From Siphonodentalium dalli (Eukaryota > Mollusca > Scaphopoda > Gadilida > Siphonodentaliidae): 64,000 bases of DNA. Shown here piece by piece: positions 11,291 to 23,625 of this stretch. The notes under the pieces are model-generated. The model had not been told where the DNA came from. It saw only the letters and a list, made by a program, of their open reading frames with translations, and did not search any database. Position numbers and translations under genes: made by a program. The stretch covers positions 54,663,899 to 54,727,898 of the forward strand of contig CP136067.1 in assembly GCA_032622095.1 (NCBI GenBank). The letters run 5' to 3'. Numbering within the stretch: the first letter of the stretch is position 1; every line of letters starts with the position of its first letter.

Positions 11291-12710
11291 TATGGGAGGC
11301 CCTTTTCGCATTTATTATTGGTTTGCGCTTAAGTTGGCTTGAGCGCAAATATTTGTGCTTAAGGCCAAAACAAAATGAATGCGTGTTTCCCGTAACCCGA
11401 CCGACCATCTTCAAAACCCCCGACCCAAGTTCATTTTATTGATCTTATATTTTAAAAAATCAATATTTAAACCGACCGACCGCACTGATAACCAAACTAT
11501 ACGTACGCGTGGTTCCATTTTATCTGATTCACCTCGCGAGAGATATCTTTGATATATTTATAAATTTTTCGCAAAGCCACGTCACTCTTAAAGGTGGATT
11601 ATCTCTTTGTAAACATGTATTATATAGTTACCGGGGTATAAAATATTAGATTTGAATCAAAGACTCCTGTCCGGAAATGCTTCTATCGATTAATATTAAT
11701 TTTATTTCGAATATTTTCTGGTCTAAAAAGGCCTGTTTGTTCAGCTAACGAACAATAGTGGTTATTGTTAACCAAGACCATAAATTTTATTGTACAATTT
11801 TGTCACAAATACACGTCAATTATCGCTTATATATGTGTAACAAAACAATACATACAATCAATCTGGGACATTTGACTTTCGGTGCGTAGCCAAAGGAACA
11901 GTCCAGTGCTCTAAATCGCAATATATGGTATCATCCGAATGGTCTGTTCTAAAAATAGTAACATGAACGGTCCCGATTTAATATTCGAAATAAAATCAAT
12001 ATTAGTTGATAGAAGCTTTTCCGGACAGGGATCTTCGGTTCATATCTGTTATTTTATACCCACGCAACTATTTAAAATTTGTTATATAAAGAGACAATCC
12101 ATCTTTAAAACAGACAGATAAATTACGACCGGACGCAATACCGGAAGATTACAGCTTATCGTTCCTCTTCGTTGACCGTATGCACGTATTGATATGGACT
12201 ATTGTTGAGTGTATTTGAGCAAAAAAGAAGTAGCCGTCTTTGAATTATAAGACATGCGCAGTAGGAAGCGACAGCGGCCAGGGAAATGAATGACTACTAT
12301 CACTAAAGTAAACATTGTACCCCGACTCTGATATGAGAATTTCTTATCGGGGAGATATTTTTTTAATACTAATCTCTGAACTAGATATTTTATATCTACA
12401 ATATATTTACTGTTTGGTGAATAATTAAACTTATTTCGTAAATATATAATTATGGCTTGTTTGCATATATCAGTTTTATCACCAATTTGTTGGTTGCTCG
12501 GGTCATTGTATTGTGTTTGATGGTGGTTAGGCATGGCCCACACGAGACTATACAAAAAATAAAATGAACAAATAAAATAAAATGAAAAGCCTATCGCCCG
12601 CCCCAATTTTTTTTGGGCTGGTTACGGGAAACATGCATTCATTTTCTTTTGGCCTAAGCGTAATTGATAAACATGTGTCTATCAATTTATTTGCGCTTAA
12701 GCGCAAATAC
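11291..12710 (+). mobile_element. 1.4-kb diverged foldback element, TATGGGAGGCC family
   Basis: The left end TATGGGAGGCC matches the terminus of the element at 54748-56888. Next come GCGCTTAAG/TTGAGCGCAA motifs and GGCCAAAACAAAATGAATG, which reappear inverted at 12620-12710 (GGCCAAAAGAAAATGAATG in reverse, then GCGCTTAAGCGCAAAT). Inner arms also pair: 11585-11735 (TCCGGAAATGCTTCTATC) with 11935-12125 (TCCGGAAAAGCTTCTATC in reverse). The loop is ~11750-11930. The right terminal CCTCCCATA is missing, so that end is truncated. The arms are clearly diverged, so this is an old copy. No transposase. Confidence 0.8.
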
Positions 12711-12981
12711 CTAACACTCTCTTACATCCCTCTGATGTGAATGATTGAGTCCATCTCATATTATATTATCATGGGCCCACAGTAGTAGCCCCATACAGTC
12801 TGGAAAGTTGAAAAAAAACACATGCATATCAGCATAAGAGTCGAAACATGATATGACATGCGCTTAGCATGGCATATAGTCAGCAAACTGCAACTGATGG
12901 TCTTATAAAAACATTCTGGCATCTTTTTAACTCATTGTGAGTAATTTTAAAAAACCTCGAAATTCTACCTTTGGCATTAAA
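12711..12981. other. No gene seen
   Basis: AT-rich sequence between the foldback element and the satellite array, without notable structure. Confidence 0.5.
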
Positions 12982-15900
12982 GACATGCCGTGGTCATTTG
13001 CCACATTTCCCCAAATTTTCCTGACCGAGCAGAGCGGGAATTTCTATTTGACCCACTTTTTGGGACTCGACCCAAACACTTTTGAGCCCAAAAAGTTCGG
13101 CCCAGGTGGCCATTTTTTAATATGTGACAGTTTGCCACATTTTCCGAAATTTTCCCGACCGAGCAGAGCGAAAACTGGGATTCGACCCACTTTTTCGGAC
13201 TCGACCCAATTTTTTTTCGGCCCAAATATTTTGGCCGAGGTGGCCATTTATGGCTCTGCACTTGTTTCGGCCAATTTCCGTTCATTTTCGGACTTTGCCT
13301 AATTTCGTGCATTTTGGAACTTTTTTTCGAAATTTTCTTTTCCCAGGAAGTTTTGTCTCGCCCTACTTAAGACGTTGCCATGGTCATTTGCCACATTTCC
13401 CCAAATTTTTCTGACCGAGCAGAGCGGGAATTTCTATTTGACCCACTTTTTGGGACTCGACCCAAAAACTTTTCAGCCCAAAAAGTTCGGCCCAGGTGGC
13501 CATTTTTTAATATGTGACAGTTTGCCACATTTTCCGAAATTTTCCCGACCGAGCAGAGCGAAAACTGGGATTCGACCCACTTTTTCGGACTCGACCCAAT
13601 TTTTTTTCGGCCCAAAATATTTGGCCGAGGTGGCCATTTATGGCACCGCACTTGTTTCGGCCAATTTCCGTTCATTTTCGGACTTTGCCTAATTTCGTGC
13701 ATTTTGGAACTTTTTTTCGAAATTTTCTTTTCCCAGGAAGTTTTGTCTCGCCCTACTTAAGACGTTGCCATGGTCATTTGCCACATTTCCCCAAATTTTT
13801 CTGACCGAGCAGAGCGGGAATTTCTATTTGACCCACTTTTTGGGACTCGACCCAAAAACTTTTCAGCCCAAAAAGTTCGGCCCAGGTGGCCATTTTTTAA
13901 TATGTGACAGTTTGCCACATTTTCCGAAATTTTCCCGACCGAGCAGAGCGAAAACTGGGATTCGACCCACTTTTTCGGACTCGACCCAATTTTTTTTCGG
14001 CCCAAAATATTTGGCCGAGGTGGCCATTTATGGCACCGCACTTGTTTCGGCCAATTTCCGTTCATTTTCGGACTTTGCCTAATTTCGTGCATTTTGGAAC
14101 TTTTTTTCGAAAAATAAATTTCACAGGAAGTTTTGTCTCGCCCTACTTAAGACGTTGCCATGGTCATTTGCCACATTTCCCCAAATTTTTCTGACCGAGC
14201 AGAGCGGGAATTTCTATTTGACCCACTTTTTGGGACTCGACCCAAAAACTTTTCAGCCCAAAAAGTTCGGCCCAGGTGGCCATTTTTTAATATGTGACAG
14301 TTTGCCACATTTTCCGAAATTTTCCCGACCGAGCAGAGCGAAAACTGGGATTCGACCCACTTTTTCGGACTCGACCCAATTTTTTTTCGGCCCAAATATT
14401 TTGGCCGAGGTGGCCATTTATGGCTCCGCACTTGTTTCGGCCAATTTCCGTTCATTTTCGGACTTTGCCTAATTTCGTGCATTTTGGAACTTTTTTTCGA
14501 AAAATAAATTTCACAGGAAGTTTTGTCTCGCCCTACTTAAGACGTTGCCATGGTCATTTGCCACATTTCCCCAAATTTTTCTGACCGAGCAGAGCGGGAA
14601 TTTCTATTTGACCCACTTTTTGGGACTCGACCCAAAAACTTTTCAGCCCAAAAAGTTCGGCCCAGGTGGCCATTTTTTAATATGTGACAGTTTGCCACAT
14701 TTTCCGAAATTTTCCCGACCGAGCAGAGCGAAAACTGGGATTCGACCCACTTTTTCGGACTCGACCCAATTTTTGTTTGGCCCAAAATATTTGGCCGAGG
14801 TGGCCATTTATGGCACCGCACTTGTTTCGGCCAATTTCCGTTCATTTTCGGACTTTGCCTAATTTCGTGCATTTTGGAACTTTTTTTCGAAAAATAAATT
14901 TCACAGGAAGTTTTGTCTCGCCCTACTTAAGACGTTGCCATGGTCATTTGCCACATTTCCCCAAATTTTTCTGACCGAGCAGAGCGGGAATTTCTATTTG
15001 ACCCACTTTTTGGGACTCGACCCAAAAACTTTTCAGCCCAAAAAGTTCGGCCCAGGTGGCCATTTTTTAATATGTGACAGTTTGCCACATTTTCCGAAAT
15101 TTTCCCGACCGAGCAGAGCGAAAACTGGGATTCGACCCACTTTTTCGGACTCGACCCAATTTTTTTTCGGCCCAAATATTTTGGCCGAGGTGGCCATTTA
15201 TGGCTCCGCACTTGTTTCGGCCAATTTCCGTTCATTTTCGGACTTTGCCTAATTTCGTGCATTTTGGAACTTTTTTTCGAAAAATAAATTTCACAGGAAG
15301 TTTTGTCTCGCCCTACTTAAGACGTTGCCATGGTCATTTGCCACATTTCCCCAAATTTTTCTGACCGAGCAGAGCGGGAATTTCTATTTGACCCACTTTT
15401 TGGGACTCGACCCAAAAACTTTTCAGCCCAAAAAGTTCGGCCCAGGTGGCCATTTTTTAATATGTGACAGTTTGCCACATTTTCCGAAATTTTCCCGACC
15501 GAGCAGAGCGAAAACTGGGATTCGACCCACTTTTTCGGACTCGACCCAATTTTTGTTTGGCCCAAAATATTTGGCCGAGGTGGCCATTTATGGCACCGCA
15601 CTTGTTTCGGCCAATTTCCGTTCATTTTCGGACTTTGCCTAATTTCGTGCATTTTGGAACTTTTTTTCGAAAAATAAATTTTACAGGAAGTTTTGTCTCG
15701 CCCTACTTAAGACGTTGCCATGGTCATTTGCCACATTTCCCCAAATTTTCCTGACCGAGCAGAGCGGGAATTTCTATTTGACCCACTTTTTGGGACTCGA
15801 CCCAAAAACTTTTCAGCCCAAAAAGTTCGGCCCAGGTGGCCATTTTTTAATATGTGACAGTTTGCCACATTTTCCGAAATTTTCCCGACCGAGCAGAGCG

Positions 15901-17308
15901 AAAACTGGGATTCGACCCACTTTTTCGGACTCGACCCAATTTTTGTTCGGCCCAAATATTTTGGCCGAGGTGGCCATTTATGGCACCGCACTTGTTTCGG
16001 CCAATTTCCGTTCATTTTCGGACTTTGCCTAATTTCGTGCATTTTGGAACTTTTTTTCGAAAAATAAATTTCACAGGAAGTTTTGTCTCGCCCTACTTAA
16101 GACGTTGCCATGGTCATTTGCCACATTTCCCCAAATTTTCCTGACCGAGCAGAGCGGGAATTTCTATTTGACCCACTTTTTGGGACTCGACCCAAAAACT
16201 TTTCAGCCCAAAAAGTTCGGCCCAGGTGGCCATTTTTTAATATGTGACAGTTTGCCACATTTTCCGAAATTTTCCCGACCGAGCAGAGCGAAAACTGGGA
16301 TTCGACCCACTTTTTCGGACTCGACCCAAATTTTGTTCGGCCCAAATATTTTGGCCGAGGTGGCCATTTATGGCTCCGCACTTGTTTCGGCCAATTTCCG
16401 TTCATTTTCGGACTTTGCCTAATTTCGTGCATTTTGGACCTTTTTTTCGAAAAATAAATTTCACAGGAAGTTTTGTCTCGCCCTACTTAAGACGTTGCCA
16501 TGGTCATTTGCCACATTTCCCCAAATTTTCCTGACCGAGCAGAGCGGGAATTTCTATTTGACCCACTTTTTGGGACTCGACCCAAAAACTTTTCAGCCCA
16601 AAAAGTTCGGCCCAGGTGGCCATTTTTTAATATGTGACAGTTTGCCACATTTTCCGAAATTTTCCCGACCGAGCAGAGCGAAAACTGGGATTCGACCCAC
16701 TTTTTCGGACTCGACCCAAATTTTGTTCGGCTCAAAATATTTGGCCGAGGTGGCCATTTATGGCACCGCACTTGTTTCGGCCAATTTCCGTTCATTTTCG
16801 GACTTTGCCTAATTTCGTGCATTTTGGAACTTTTTTTCGAAAAATAAATTTCACAGGAAGTTTTGTCTCGCCCTACTTAAGACGTTGCCATGGTCATTTG
16901 CCACATTTCCCCAAATTTTCCTGACCGAGCAGAGCGGGAATTTCTATTTGACCCACTTTTTGGGACTCGACCCAAAAACTTTTCAGCCCAAAAAGTTCGG
17001 CCCAGGTGGCCATTTTTTAATATGTGACAGTTTGCCACATTTTCCGAAATTTTCCCGACCGAGCAGAGCGAAAACTGGGATTCGACCCACTTTTTCGGAC
17101 TCGACCCAAATTTTTTTCGGCTCAAAATATTTGGCCGAGGTGGCCATTTGTGGCACCGCACTTGTTTCGGCCAATTTCCGTTCATTTTCGGACTTTGCCT
17201 AATTTCGTGCATTTTGGAACTTTTTTTCGAAAAAAATTTTCACAGGAAGTTTTGTCTCGCCCTACTTAAGACGTTGCCATGGTCATTTGCCACATTTCCC
17301 CAATTTTT
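12982..17308 (+). repeat. 390-bp satellite array, 11 units plus a partial
   Basis: Units start near 12982 and then every 390 bases (13372, 13762 ... 16882), with a partial unit ending at 17308. Each unit is an internal dimer: two halves share TTTGCCACATTT, CCGACCGAGCAGAGCG, GACCCACTTTTT, GACTCGACCCA and GGTGGCCATTT. Units are nearly identical except for a few positions (AAATATTTT or AAAATATTT, GGCTCCGCA or GGCACCGCA, the T-run before CGGCCC, TTTTCTTTTCCC or AAATAAATTTCAC). From 14155 the variants alternate, so 14155-14932 and 14935-15712 look like two copies of a 780-bp dimer. Both strands stay open for about 105-111 codons per unit, which is a side effect of composition and not evidence of a protein. 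Confidence 0.96.
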
Positions 17309-17340
17309 TTGAATAAGGAATAAGGAATAAGGAATAAGTA
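17309..17340 (+). repeat. (GGAATAA)n heptamer microsatellite
   Basis: Four tandem GAATAAG units directly abut the last, truncated satellite unit, marking the array edge. Confidence 0.85.
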
Positions 17341-17351
17341 ACTAAATTCAC

Positions 17352-17513
17352 GCTGCTGCAGAAGCATGGGTAACTTTTCAGGATTTAGTCGGAAATATGG
17401 CTTGTTGCCATTCATCGGAAAGCTCTCCTCTATGGCTTGTTGCAATTCATCGGAAAGCTCTCATCGAGAGCTTTCCGATGAATGGCAACAAGCCATATTT
17501 CCGACTAAATCTA
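17352..17513 (+). mobile_element. Palindromic MITE, CAGTAATG family, truncated copy
   Basis: Shares GGGTAACTTTTCAGGATTTAG, CGGAAATATGGCTTGTTGCC and CGGAAAGCTCTC with the complete copies at 51454-51706 and 55322-55531, and folds back on itself around GAGAGCTTTCCGATGAA. The outer arms with the CAGTAATG termini are missing on both sides. Confidence 0.85.
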
Positions 17514-17542
17514 AAGCATTTGTATCTTATATTTATAAAGTT

Positions 17543-18287
17543 CATATGGGTGGACCTTCAATGTTCAAATAACACAATCGAGGTGATGAAAGTTTCTTTA
17601 ATAGGAATTCGACTCAAACTCCTAAAAAATACTGATCGTGTAAACCACGCCAATTTTACAAAAAAAGCTTTACTGTGATACGATAGAAATATAGGGGTCA
17701 TTGAACATCCTATTATCTCCCAATTGTACTTTAACCCACATACCCCGTTTTTAAATTAATCATTTTTTTTGGGTAAGAAATAACACCAATAATCGATTCC
17801 TTATAACTCTGTCAGCACAGTTTAGTAGAAAAGATACTAATGTCTCATGTCATTCTTGTCATAGACATATATACTGTACAGTGTCGCATGTCCCATGTCC
17901 ATCTACTCACTAATGGGAATATTATGACCAGAAATCTGACCACACCCAAATTTCAGGGTTTTTCATCATAATTTAATTTGTAAAAATCGACTCGGGTGCA
18001 TAACACACACGATAGAAAGGCCTATGTATAAGTTTTGAAAACTAGTGAAGTATATCTACCATACGCTTTACGGAATTTATCTAATTTTGAACAGTACAAT
18101 GTTTAATTAGATTTGAAATAGACCCCCCCCCCCGTCAAAATTTCATCATCCGACTATGATTTGGTTCAATGATAGGTGGATGTCCCTTTAAATTTCAGTA
18201 TTTTTTAGGAGTTTGAGTCGAATTCCTATTAAAGAAACTTTCATCACCTCGATTGTGTTATTTGAACATTGAAGGTCCACCCATATG
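17543..18287 (+). mobile_element. 745-bp element with perfect 91-bp TIRs
   Basis: 17543-17633 and 18197-18287 are perfect reverse complements by eye, beginning CATATGGGTGGACCTTC. The interior has a poly(C) run at 18123-18133 and no transposase. Perfect arms imply a recent insertion or arm homogenisation. The target duplication is not clear because the terminus is itself near-palindromic (CATATG). Just left of it, 17518-17546 matches a 28-base piece of R1. Confidence 0.88.
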
Positions 18288-18949
18288 CACAAAAATGATG
18301 ATTTTCATAAAATTTCGCCTCCAGAAAAAGTTGAAGTTGCGGCGACAGAGGGTTAATAAATGTCTCGCATAATCTGAAAATGATTCGGTAGGGCGTAAAA
18401 ATAGAGTAGCTCAACAAAACGAGACAGTCTTTGTTTATCAGTGCTTCTAAATTCGCTTCCCTGAACGATATTTGAAAAATGTGAATTTTCTGCCTATAGG
18501 TTACACACAACTAATTATTTTCCATAGGCGACAGTGTTAACTAAAAGTCCCACCGGCCATGGGTTAAGCCTATTTGAACTTCAAGTGGTCAATTTTCCAT
18601 TAGAACGTCACCCTCTGCACCAGTATGTGACAACAAATGCGCCCTTTTCGGTATTGTTTTCAAACGATAATCTTGCATTTCCACAACTACCCCATTTACT
18701 GCACAGAAATCAGCAGCATAAAAATACCCAGACCCCTTCCGTAACTTCTGGACACCACTAGACTCTTCCTGGAGATCTAGACATACATGATCGCCATATT
18801 TACGTAGGCTATGATTTTCTGTTCCCGATTAGGTATATTCCCCTCAATGATAATCAACCAATCAGCAGCCAGATTTTTTTTTATGCTGACTCGAGTTTCC
18901 CTACATAAATTCAAGAAGCGTAACTCTATATAATTAGTTGCTTGTAACC
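18288..18949. other. No gene seen
   Basis: Short frames on both strands, none recognisable. No repeat structure noticed. Confidence 0.5.
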
Positions 18950-19680
18950 TAAACACACTCGATTAATTATCTTCATCCGGGCACTCTGAACCAACGGGGC
19001 CCGCATGTTCGTTATGTCGCAATAATCAAAGTGCCACTTTAAACTGCAGAGATTTCTATTCATTGGTGGGACATGTTCAAATAACAAGTCGAACAAACGG
19101 TCATACTTAAAGGTACACAATCCGATTCTATTGTCGCCGTATCATCAGTTTCCAACAACAACAACAACAACAACAACATTTCTTCAAAAGACGCTTAAGT
19201 TTTCAGAATCGATTAATTACCAAATAAATAATGAAAACTACTGTCAACTTTAGTATCAAATTTTCCAAAACGTGTTAATTATATATCAACATTTTATTCA
19301 ACGCAATTTGGTATGGAAAGTATGTAGGTCGGCTCGTCTAATATATGCTAGGGCGCCATATATTCCAGGTGATGAAAAATAAAAGATTTCAAAAATCGAT
19401 AATTGATAACTCTGAGCTTTGATGGGTGGGTTCCTCGACTCGAATCAAATATTGTTTATATACTCCCGAAGCCGAATAAATAGTAATTTTGGAACGTTAG
19501 CGAGTAGTGGTTAACTTACCAAGGTAAAGAATTGACACATATGCAGCAGAGAGTAAAACCAAGACTTTCCAGCAGTGCCCGGCATGACGGCATGACGGCA
19601 TGGTTGTTCAATATCCAATGTCGCAACCATCACGTATATCTGGGACTGACACCCTACAAGACAAGGTACAGATATTAACC
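18950..19680 (+). repeat. Duplicated block, copy 1 (copy 2 at 58735-63905)
   Basis: AACACACTCGATTAATTATC and what follows to GACACCCTACAAGACAAGGT reappears in the same order at 58735-58994 and 63445-63905, where it is split by a 4.4-kb insertion. Copy 1 is therefore the empty-site reference for that insertion. It contains the CAA microsatellite at 19150-19179 and a TTAA MITE (19111-~19503). The two copies differ by small deletions: copy 1 lacks ~50 bases after GGAACGTTA, and copy 2 lacks the GATAACTCTGAGCTTTGATG segment. Confidence 0.9.
19111..19503 (+). mobile_element. TTAA-flanked MITE, AGGTAC(T/A)CAATC family, right end deleted
   Basis: TTAA at 19107-19110 is followed by AGGTACACAATCCGAT. 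The interior includes the CAA repeat and, near 19420-19500, the segment AGCTTTGATGGGTGGGTTCC that is shared with the copies at 44670-45080 and 46025-46337. The right terminus is missing here but present in the sister copy ending at 63691. Confidence 0.75.
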
Positions 19681-19782
19681 CTTCCTTACTAAATGAATTT
19701 TCTCATTCGCTTATACACGTAGGCCTGCACCCTAAATCTAGTTGGATAAGAACAACAGTCAACCAACCGTTGTATGCCCACA

Positions 19783-21405
19783 GAGCCGTAATTTCGCTAA
19801 AATCCGGATTGAGAATCCAAAGCCGATTACGGGGGGCGGAGCTAATTTCGGATTCTAGGTCAGATTTTGAAATCCACGTGGTCTCCGAAACTCTCCCCCA
19901 GCGTCAAACATGGCTCATGTATTTGACACAAGTATCATTTGTATCTTATATTTATAAAGTGCATGTTTGTTGTGAAAGTCATGCTGTTCTTCTATGTGTG
20001 TATACATGCACGGCACATAATTTGCTGCCAATCCGACTTAATCGCATCTTTTTTTCAAGTTAAAGTGTGTTTATTGATGATGGCAAGCATATCTAAACAT
20101 GACAGCTCTAGGCCTCCTGAATCAAATTCCGAAGATGTTGTGAAGAACACACGGAACTTGTCAGTTGAACAGGGACGTGACGACAGGGGTTGATTGGGTG
20201 TCTCGACCCCCACCCCGAACTTTGGTACAATTTGCTAAGCTGTGCAGTCATTCATACGTGAGGAAAATCAGGATTATTTTGACTAACTGTTTCAAATAAT
20301 GATACGTACAAGCCAACAAACGCAACAAACAAACCCGATTTTAAATAAATACATATACAAACTTATGACTAACTCGGGAGAGGGGGTGTCCAGTGATCTG
20401 TATATATGTTCAACTTGTTTTGGTAGTCATGTTGCTTTGCCATTACTAATTATTTATTTTTTTCAGTGTAATAACATATGGGAGAGGGGGTACCCTTAAG
20501 TGAGTCAGTACTTGTCCCCCAATTCCTTTGTATGTATAGACAAATGTATGTGTTATATATCATGTGTTATCTAAATTTGACATATATTTGAAATAAATAT
20601 ATCTAAACTAAACTTTGGTACATTCCAGCAGTCGGAAATTTCATGCATGACACAACATTAGTTGGATGTTTGGTTCAATGGGGGGGGGGGGGGTTGCAGT
20701 TGGCCGGAAATTTGAGGAAACAAAACATGTTAAAATTGCTATAACTTTAAGACTAGATGATAGTACATACGTGTATCTGATAATCCATCGATACCATATA
20801 ATCCTACTATTTCTTGAATAAGAAGAAACATTATAATAACGAACACAGCAGAAGACATATCCATGCAGGTTCATATGAATTCGGTCAATGGTGACGTATC
20901 CGCCGAATTCGAAATTGACATGCGTTCGGGCGGTATTTTAAGGATGGAATTATGAAATGGACATATGAAAGTGACAATCAACAATGATTTGCCATCAACC
21001 GAAGTGCTCCCCCAGCGTTACTATCAATAGCGTTATTATTTGGCTAATTTCACTAATATTCTCCCAGTTTACATTCAATAAAACAAATTTGTCTCCGCAT
21101 TTAAAATTCTTTGATATAGATCGTTTATATTCTGCAATAATTTGTACACAAGAGACGGATTCTTATGTTTTATTGTGTTTTTAAACTCTGAGGTGGCGGA
21201 ATCTCGGTTTGTTTACATTACGAACATTTGAGTCCGTAATCGGAATCCGAATCCAAATCGGATTACCACGAAATTAGGATTACGGTCTGTTCGTTTACTG
21301 ATTCTGCAAATTTGTGGTCTGTTCTTTTGCCGAACCAAGTCGTACGGGGACCAATCTGTAATCTGGATCCAGAATCTGAAACGGATTTTAGCGAAATAAC
21401 GCCTC
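19783..21405 (+). mobile_element. R1 TIR element, copy 1
   Basis: Left end GAGCCGTAATTTCGCTAAAAT, right end the inverse, GGATTTTAGCGAAATAACG followed by CCTC. This family (called R1 here) occurs six times in the window. Hallmarks are a TTGTATCTTATATTTATAAAG segment, a CCTCCTGAATCAAATTCCG segment, a TGTATGTATAGACAAATG segment, a hypervariable G run (14 G at 20680-20693), and a subterminal tail rich in GGATTC/GAATCC palindromes. Short open frames recur between copies but none resembles a transposase, so the element is probably non-autonomous. Copy 1 is nearly identical to copy 4 (inverted). Confidence 0.88.
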
Positions 21406-21406
21406 A

Positions 21407-22514
21407 GAGCCGTAATTTCGCTAAAATCCGGATTGAGAATCCAAAGCCGATTACGGGGGGCGGAGCTAATTTCGGATTCTAGGTCAGATTTTGAAATCCA
21501 CGTGGTCTCCGAAAATCTCTCCCAGCGTCAAACATGGCTCATGTATTTGACAAAAGTATCATTTGTATCTTATATTTATAAAGTGCATGTTTGTTGTGAA
21601 ATCATGCTTTTCGTCTATGTGTATATACACGGCACATAATTTGCTGCCAATCCGACTTAATCGCATCTTTTTTTTTCAAGTTAAAGTGTGTTTATTAATG
21701 TTGGCAAGCATATCTAAACATGACAGCTCTAGGCCTCCTGAATCAAATTCCGAAGATGTTGTGAAGAACACACAAAACTTGTCAGTTGAACAGGGACGTG
21801 ACGACAGGTGTTGCTTGGGTGTCTCGACCCCCACCCCGATTTTTGGTACAATTTGCTAAGCTGTGCAGTCATTCATACGTGAGGAAAATCAGGATTATTT
21901 TGACTAACTGTTTCAAATAATGATACGTACAAGCCAACAAACGCAACAAACAAACAAACCCGATTTTAAATAAATACATATACAAACTTAATTATGACTA
22001 ACTCGGGAGATCGAGGGGGTGTCCAGTGATCTGTATATATGTTCAACTTGTTTTGGTAGTCATGTTGCTTTGCCATTACTAATTATTTATTTTTTCAGTG
22101 TAATAACATTTGGGAGAGGGGGTACCCTTAAGTGAGTCAGTACTTGTCCCCCAATTCCTTTGTATGTATAAACAAATGTATGTGTTATATATCATGTGTT
22201 ATCTAAATGTGACATATATTTGAAATAAATATATCTAAACTAAACTTTGGTACATTCCAGCAGTCGGAAATTTCATGCATGACACAACATTAGTTGGACA
22301 TTAATTTGACACCATATATAGGTTGGCATTGTTCTCATTGTTTGATTTTTTTCAACCAGTAAAAGTTGGTAATTTTCCAATCTTAGTGTTTGTCAGATTG
22401 GATATTTCCAAGGGGAGCAAATTGAATTCTGCGAACCTGTGAGATTGATGTTTGGTTCAAGGGGGGGGGGGTGCAGTTGGCCGTAAATTTGAGGAAACTT
22501 CTAGCCACGTCCCT
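21407..22514 (+). mobile_element. R1 TIR element, copy 2 (3' truncated)
   Basis: Begins one base after copy 1 ends, in the same orientation, with GAGCCGTAATTTCGC. It matches copy 3 almost base for base, including the unusual CTCTCCCAGCG and GATCGAGGGGGTG variants, until CTAGCCACGTCCCT at 22514, where homology stops. The G run is 11 long (22461-22471). Confidence 0.88.
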
Positions 22515-22610
22515 TGAACTTACTTCAGGGTTACAACTTGGAGTTAGATGAAGTGCTCGCTGCCCCCGTTGATCCAAGGCGACAAAGAGCTCTCCCATGT
22601 GCGTTGAGGT
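22515..22610. other. Short unique junction between R1 copy 2 and the 3.9-kb foldback element
   Basis: No structure seen. It ends with CGTAAT (22611-22616), the left copy of the foldback target duplication. Confidence 0.5.
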
Positions 22611-22619
22611 CGTAATTAT

Positions 22620-23215
22620 GGAAGGCCATTTGTGTCAAAAATCAAAGTGCCAGTTTTCAAATTCTAAACTTCAATTTATATTTTTTAAGTGTCCCAACGC
22701 TAATTTTATAGACCAATTGGGCTTATTCGTTATATACACGGGTGTTATTTACTGATTCTAGAAGGCGAAATCTTCATTTCAGGAAGGCCATTTGTGTCAA
22801 AAATCAAAGTGCCAATTTTCAAATCCTAAACTTGTTTTTTAAGTGTCACAACGCTCAATTTTATAAACCAATTTTATAAACCAATTGGACTTATTCTTAT
22901 ACACGGGTGCTATTTACTGATTCCAGAAGGCAAAATCTTCATTTCAGGAATGTCGTTTGTGCCAAAAATCAAAGTGCCAATTTTCAAATTCTAAACTTCA
23001 TTTTATTTTGTTTAAGTGTCCCAATGCTCATTTTATAAACCGATTGGGCTTATTCTTTAGACTATAATACACGGGTGGTATTCACTTATTCTAAACTTCG
23101 ATTTAGTTTTTTAAGTGTCCCAACGCTCATTTTTTAAACTAACTGGGCTTATTCTTTATATAATGGTGCTATGATTTACTGATTCTAGAAGGAAAAATCT
23201 TCATTTCAGGTTCCA
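22620..23215 (+). repeat. ~165-bp tandem repeat, left arm of the foldback element
   Basis: Units begin near 22621, 22786, 22947 and ~23090, each with CAAAGTGCCA, TCTAAACTT, AAGTGTCCCAACGCT, a GGGCTTATTC block and a TGATTCTAGAAGG block. The right arm carries about two inverted units at 26275-26561. Confidence 0.85.
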
Positions 23216-23625
23216 ATTAGCTCACACAAATGTAAGCTGATTTAAAATTAAAATGGTTATATCCATAACGCAAACGGGCTATTTTCCTAATTCTAGAATA
23301 TATATTATATGTGTCTTGCATTATAGGCGAGTTAAAATTAGAATGATGAAATAAGCGTAGTAGAAGTCATAACGCGAAAGGAGGTTACGTCAATCCATGT
23401 TCGTACCCAAACTTAAACTTTTTCAGAATGAAGATTATAAAATCTACTTTTCAGAATGAAGATTATAAAATGTACAATATAAAATGAACATTTTAGCGAA
23501 GCACGGCCTTGACCCTTAAATGTCAAGGTTGTTGTTTAATGAATGATCCCCAGCTTGGCGTGGGTTGAAAGGAAGGAAGCGGGGTAACGTCGCAAGAGCT
23601 ACACTCTGACCTTAACCTCAGTTAA

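Noticed and set aside
12937-17269. Overlapping 96-111-codon frames on both strands in every satellite unit
   Set aside because: They repeat with the unit, run in several frames of both strands, and have no domain. Openness follows from the few stop triplets in the unit.
19939-20193. 84-codon frame conserved in R1 copies 1 and 4
   Set aside because: Conserved only because the copies are nearly identical; disrupted in copies 5 and 6 and without any transposase motif.
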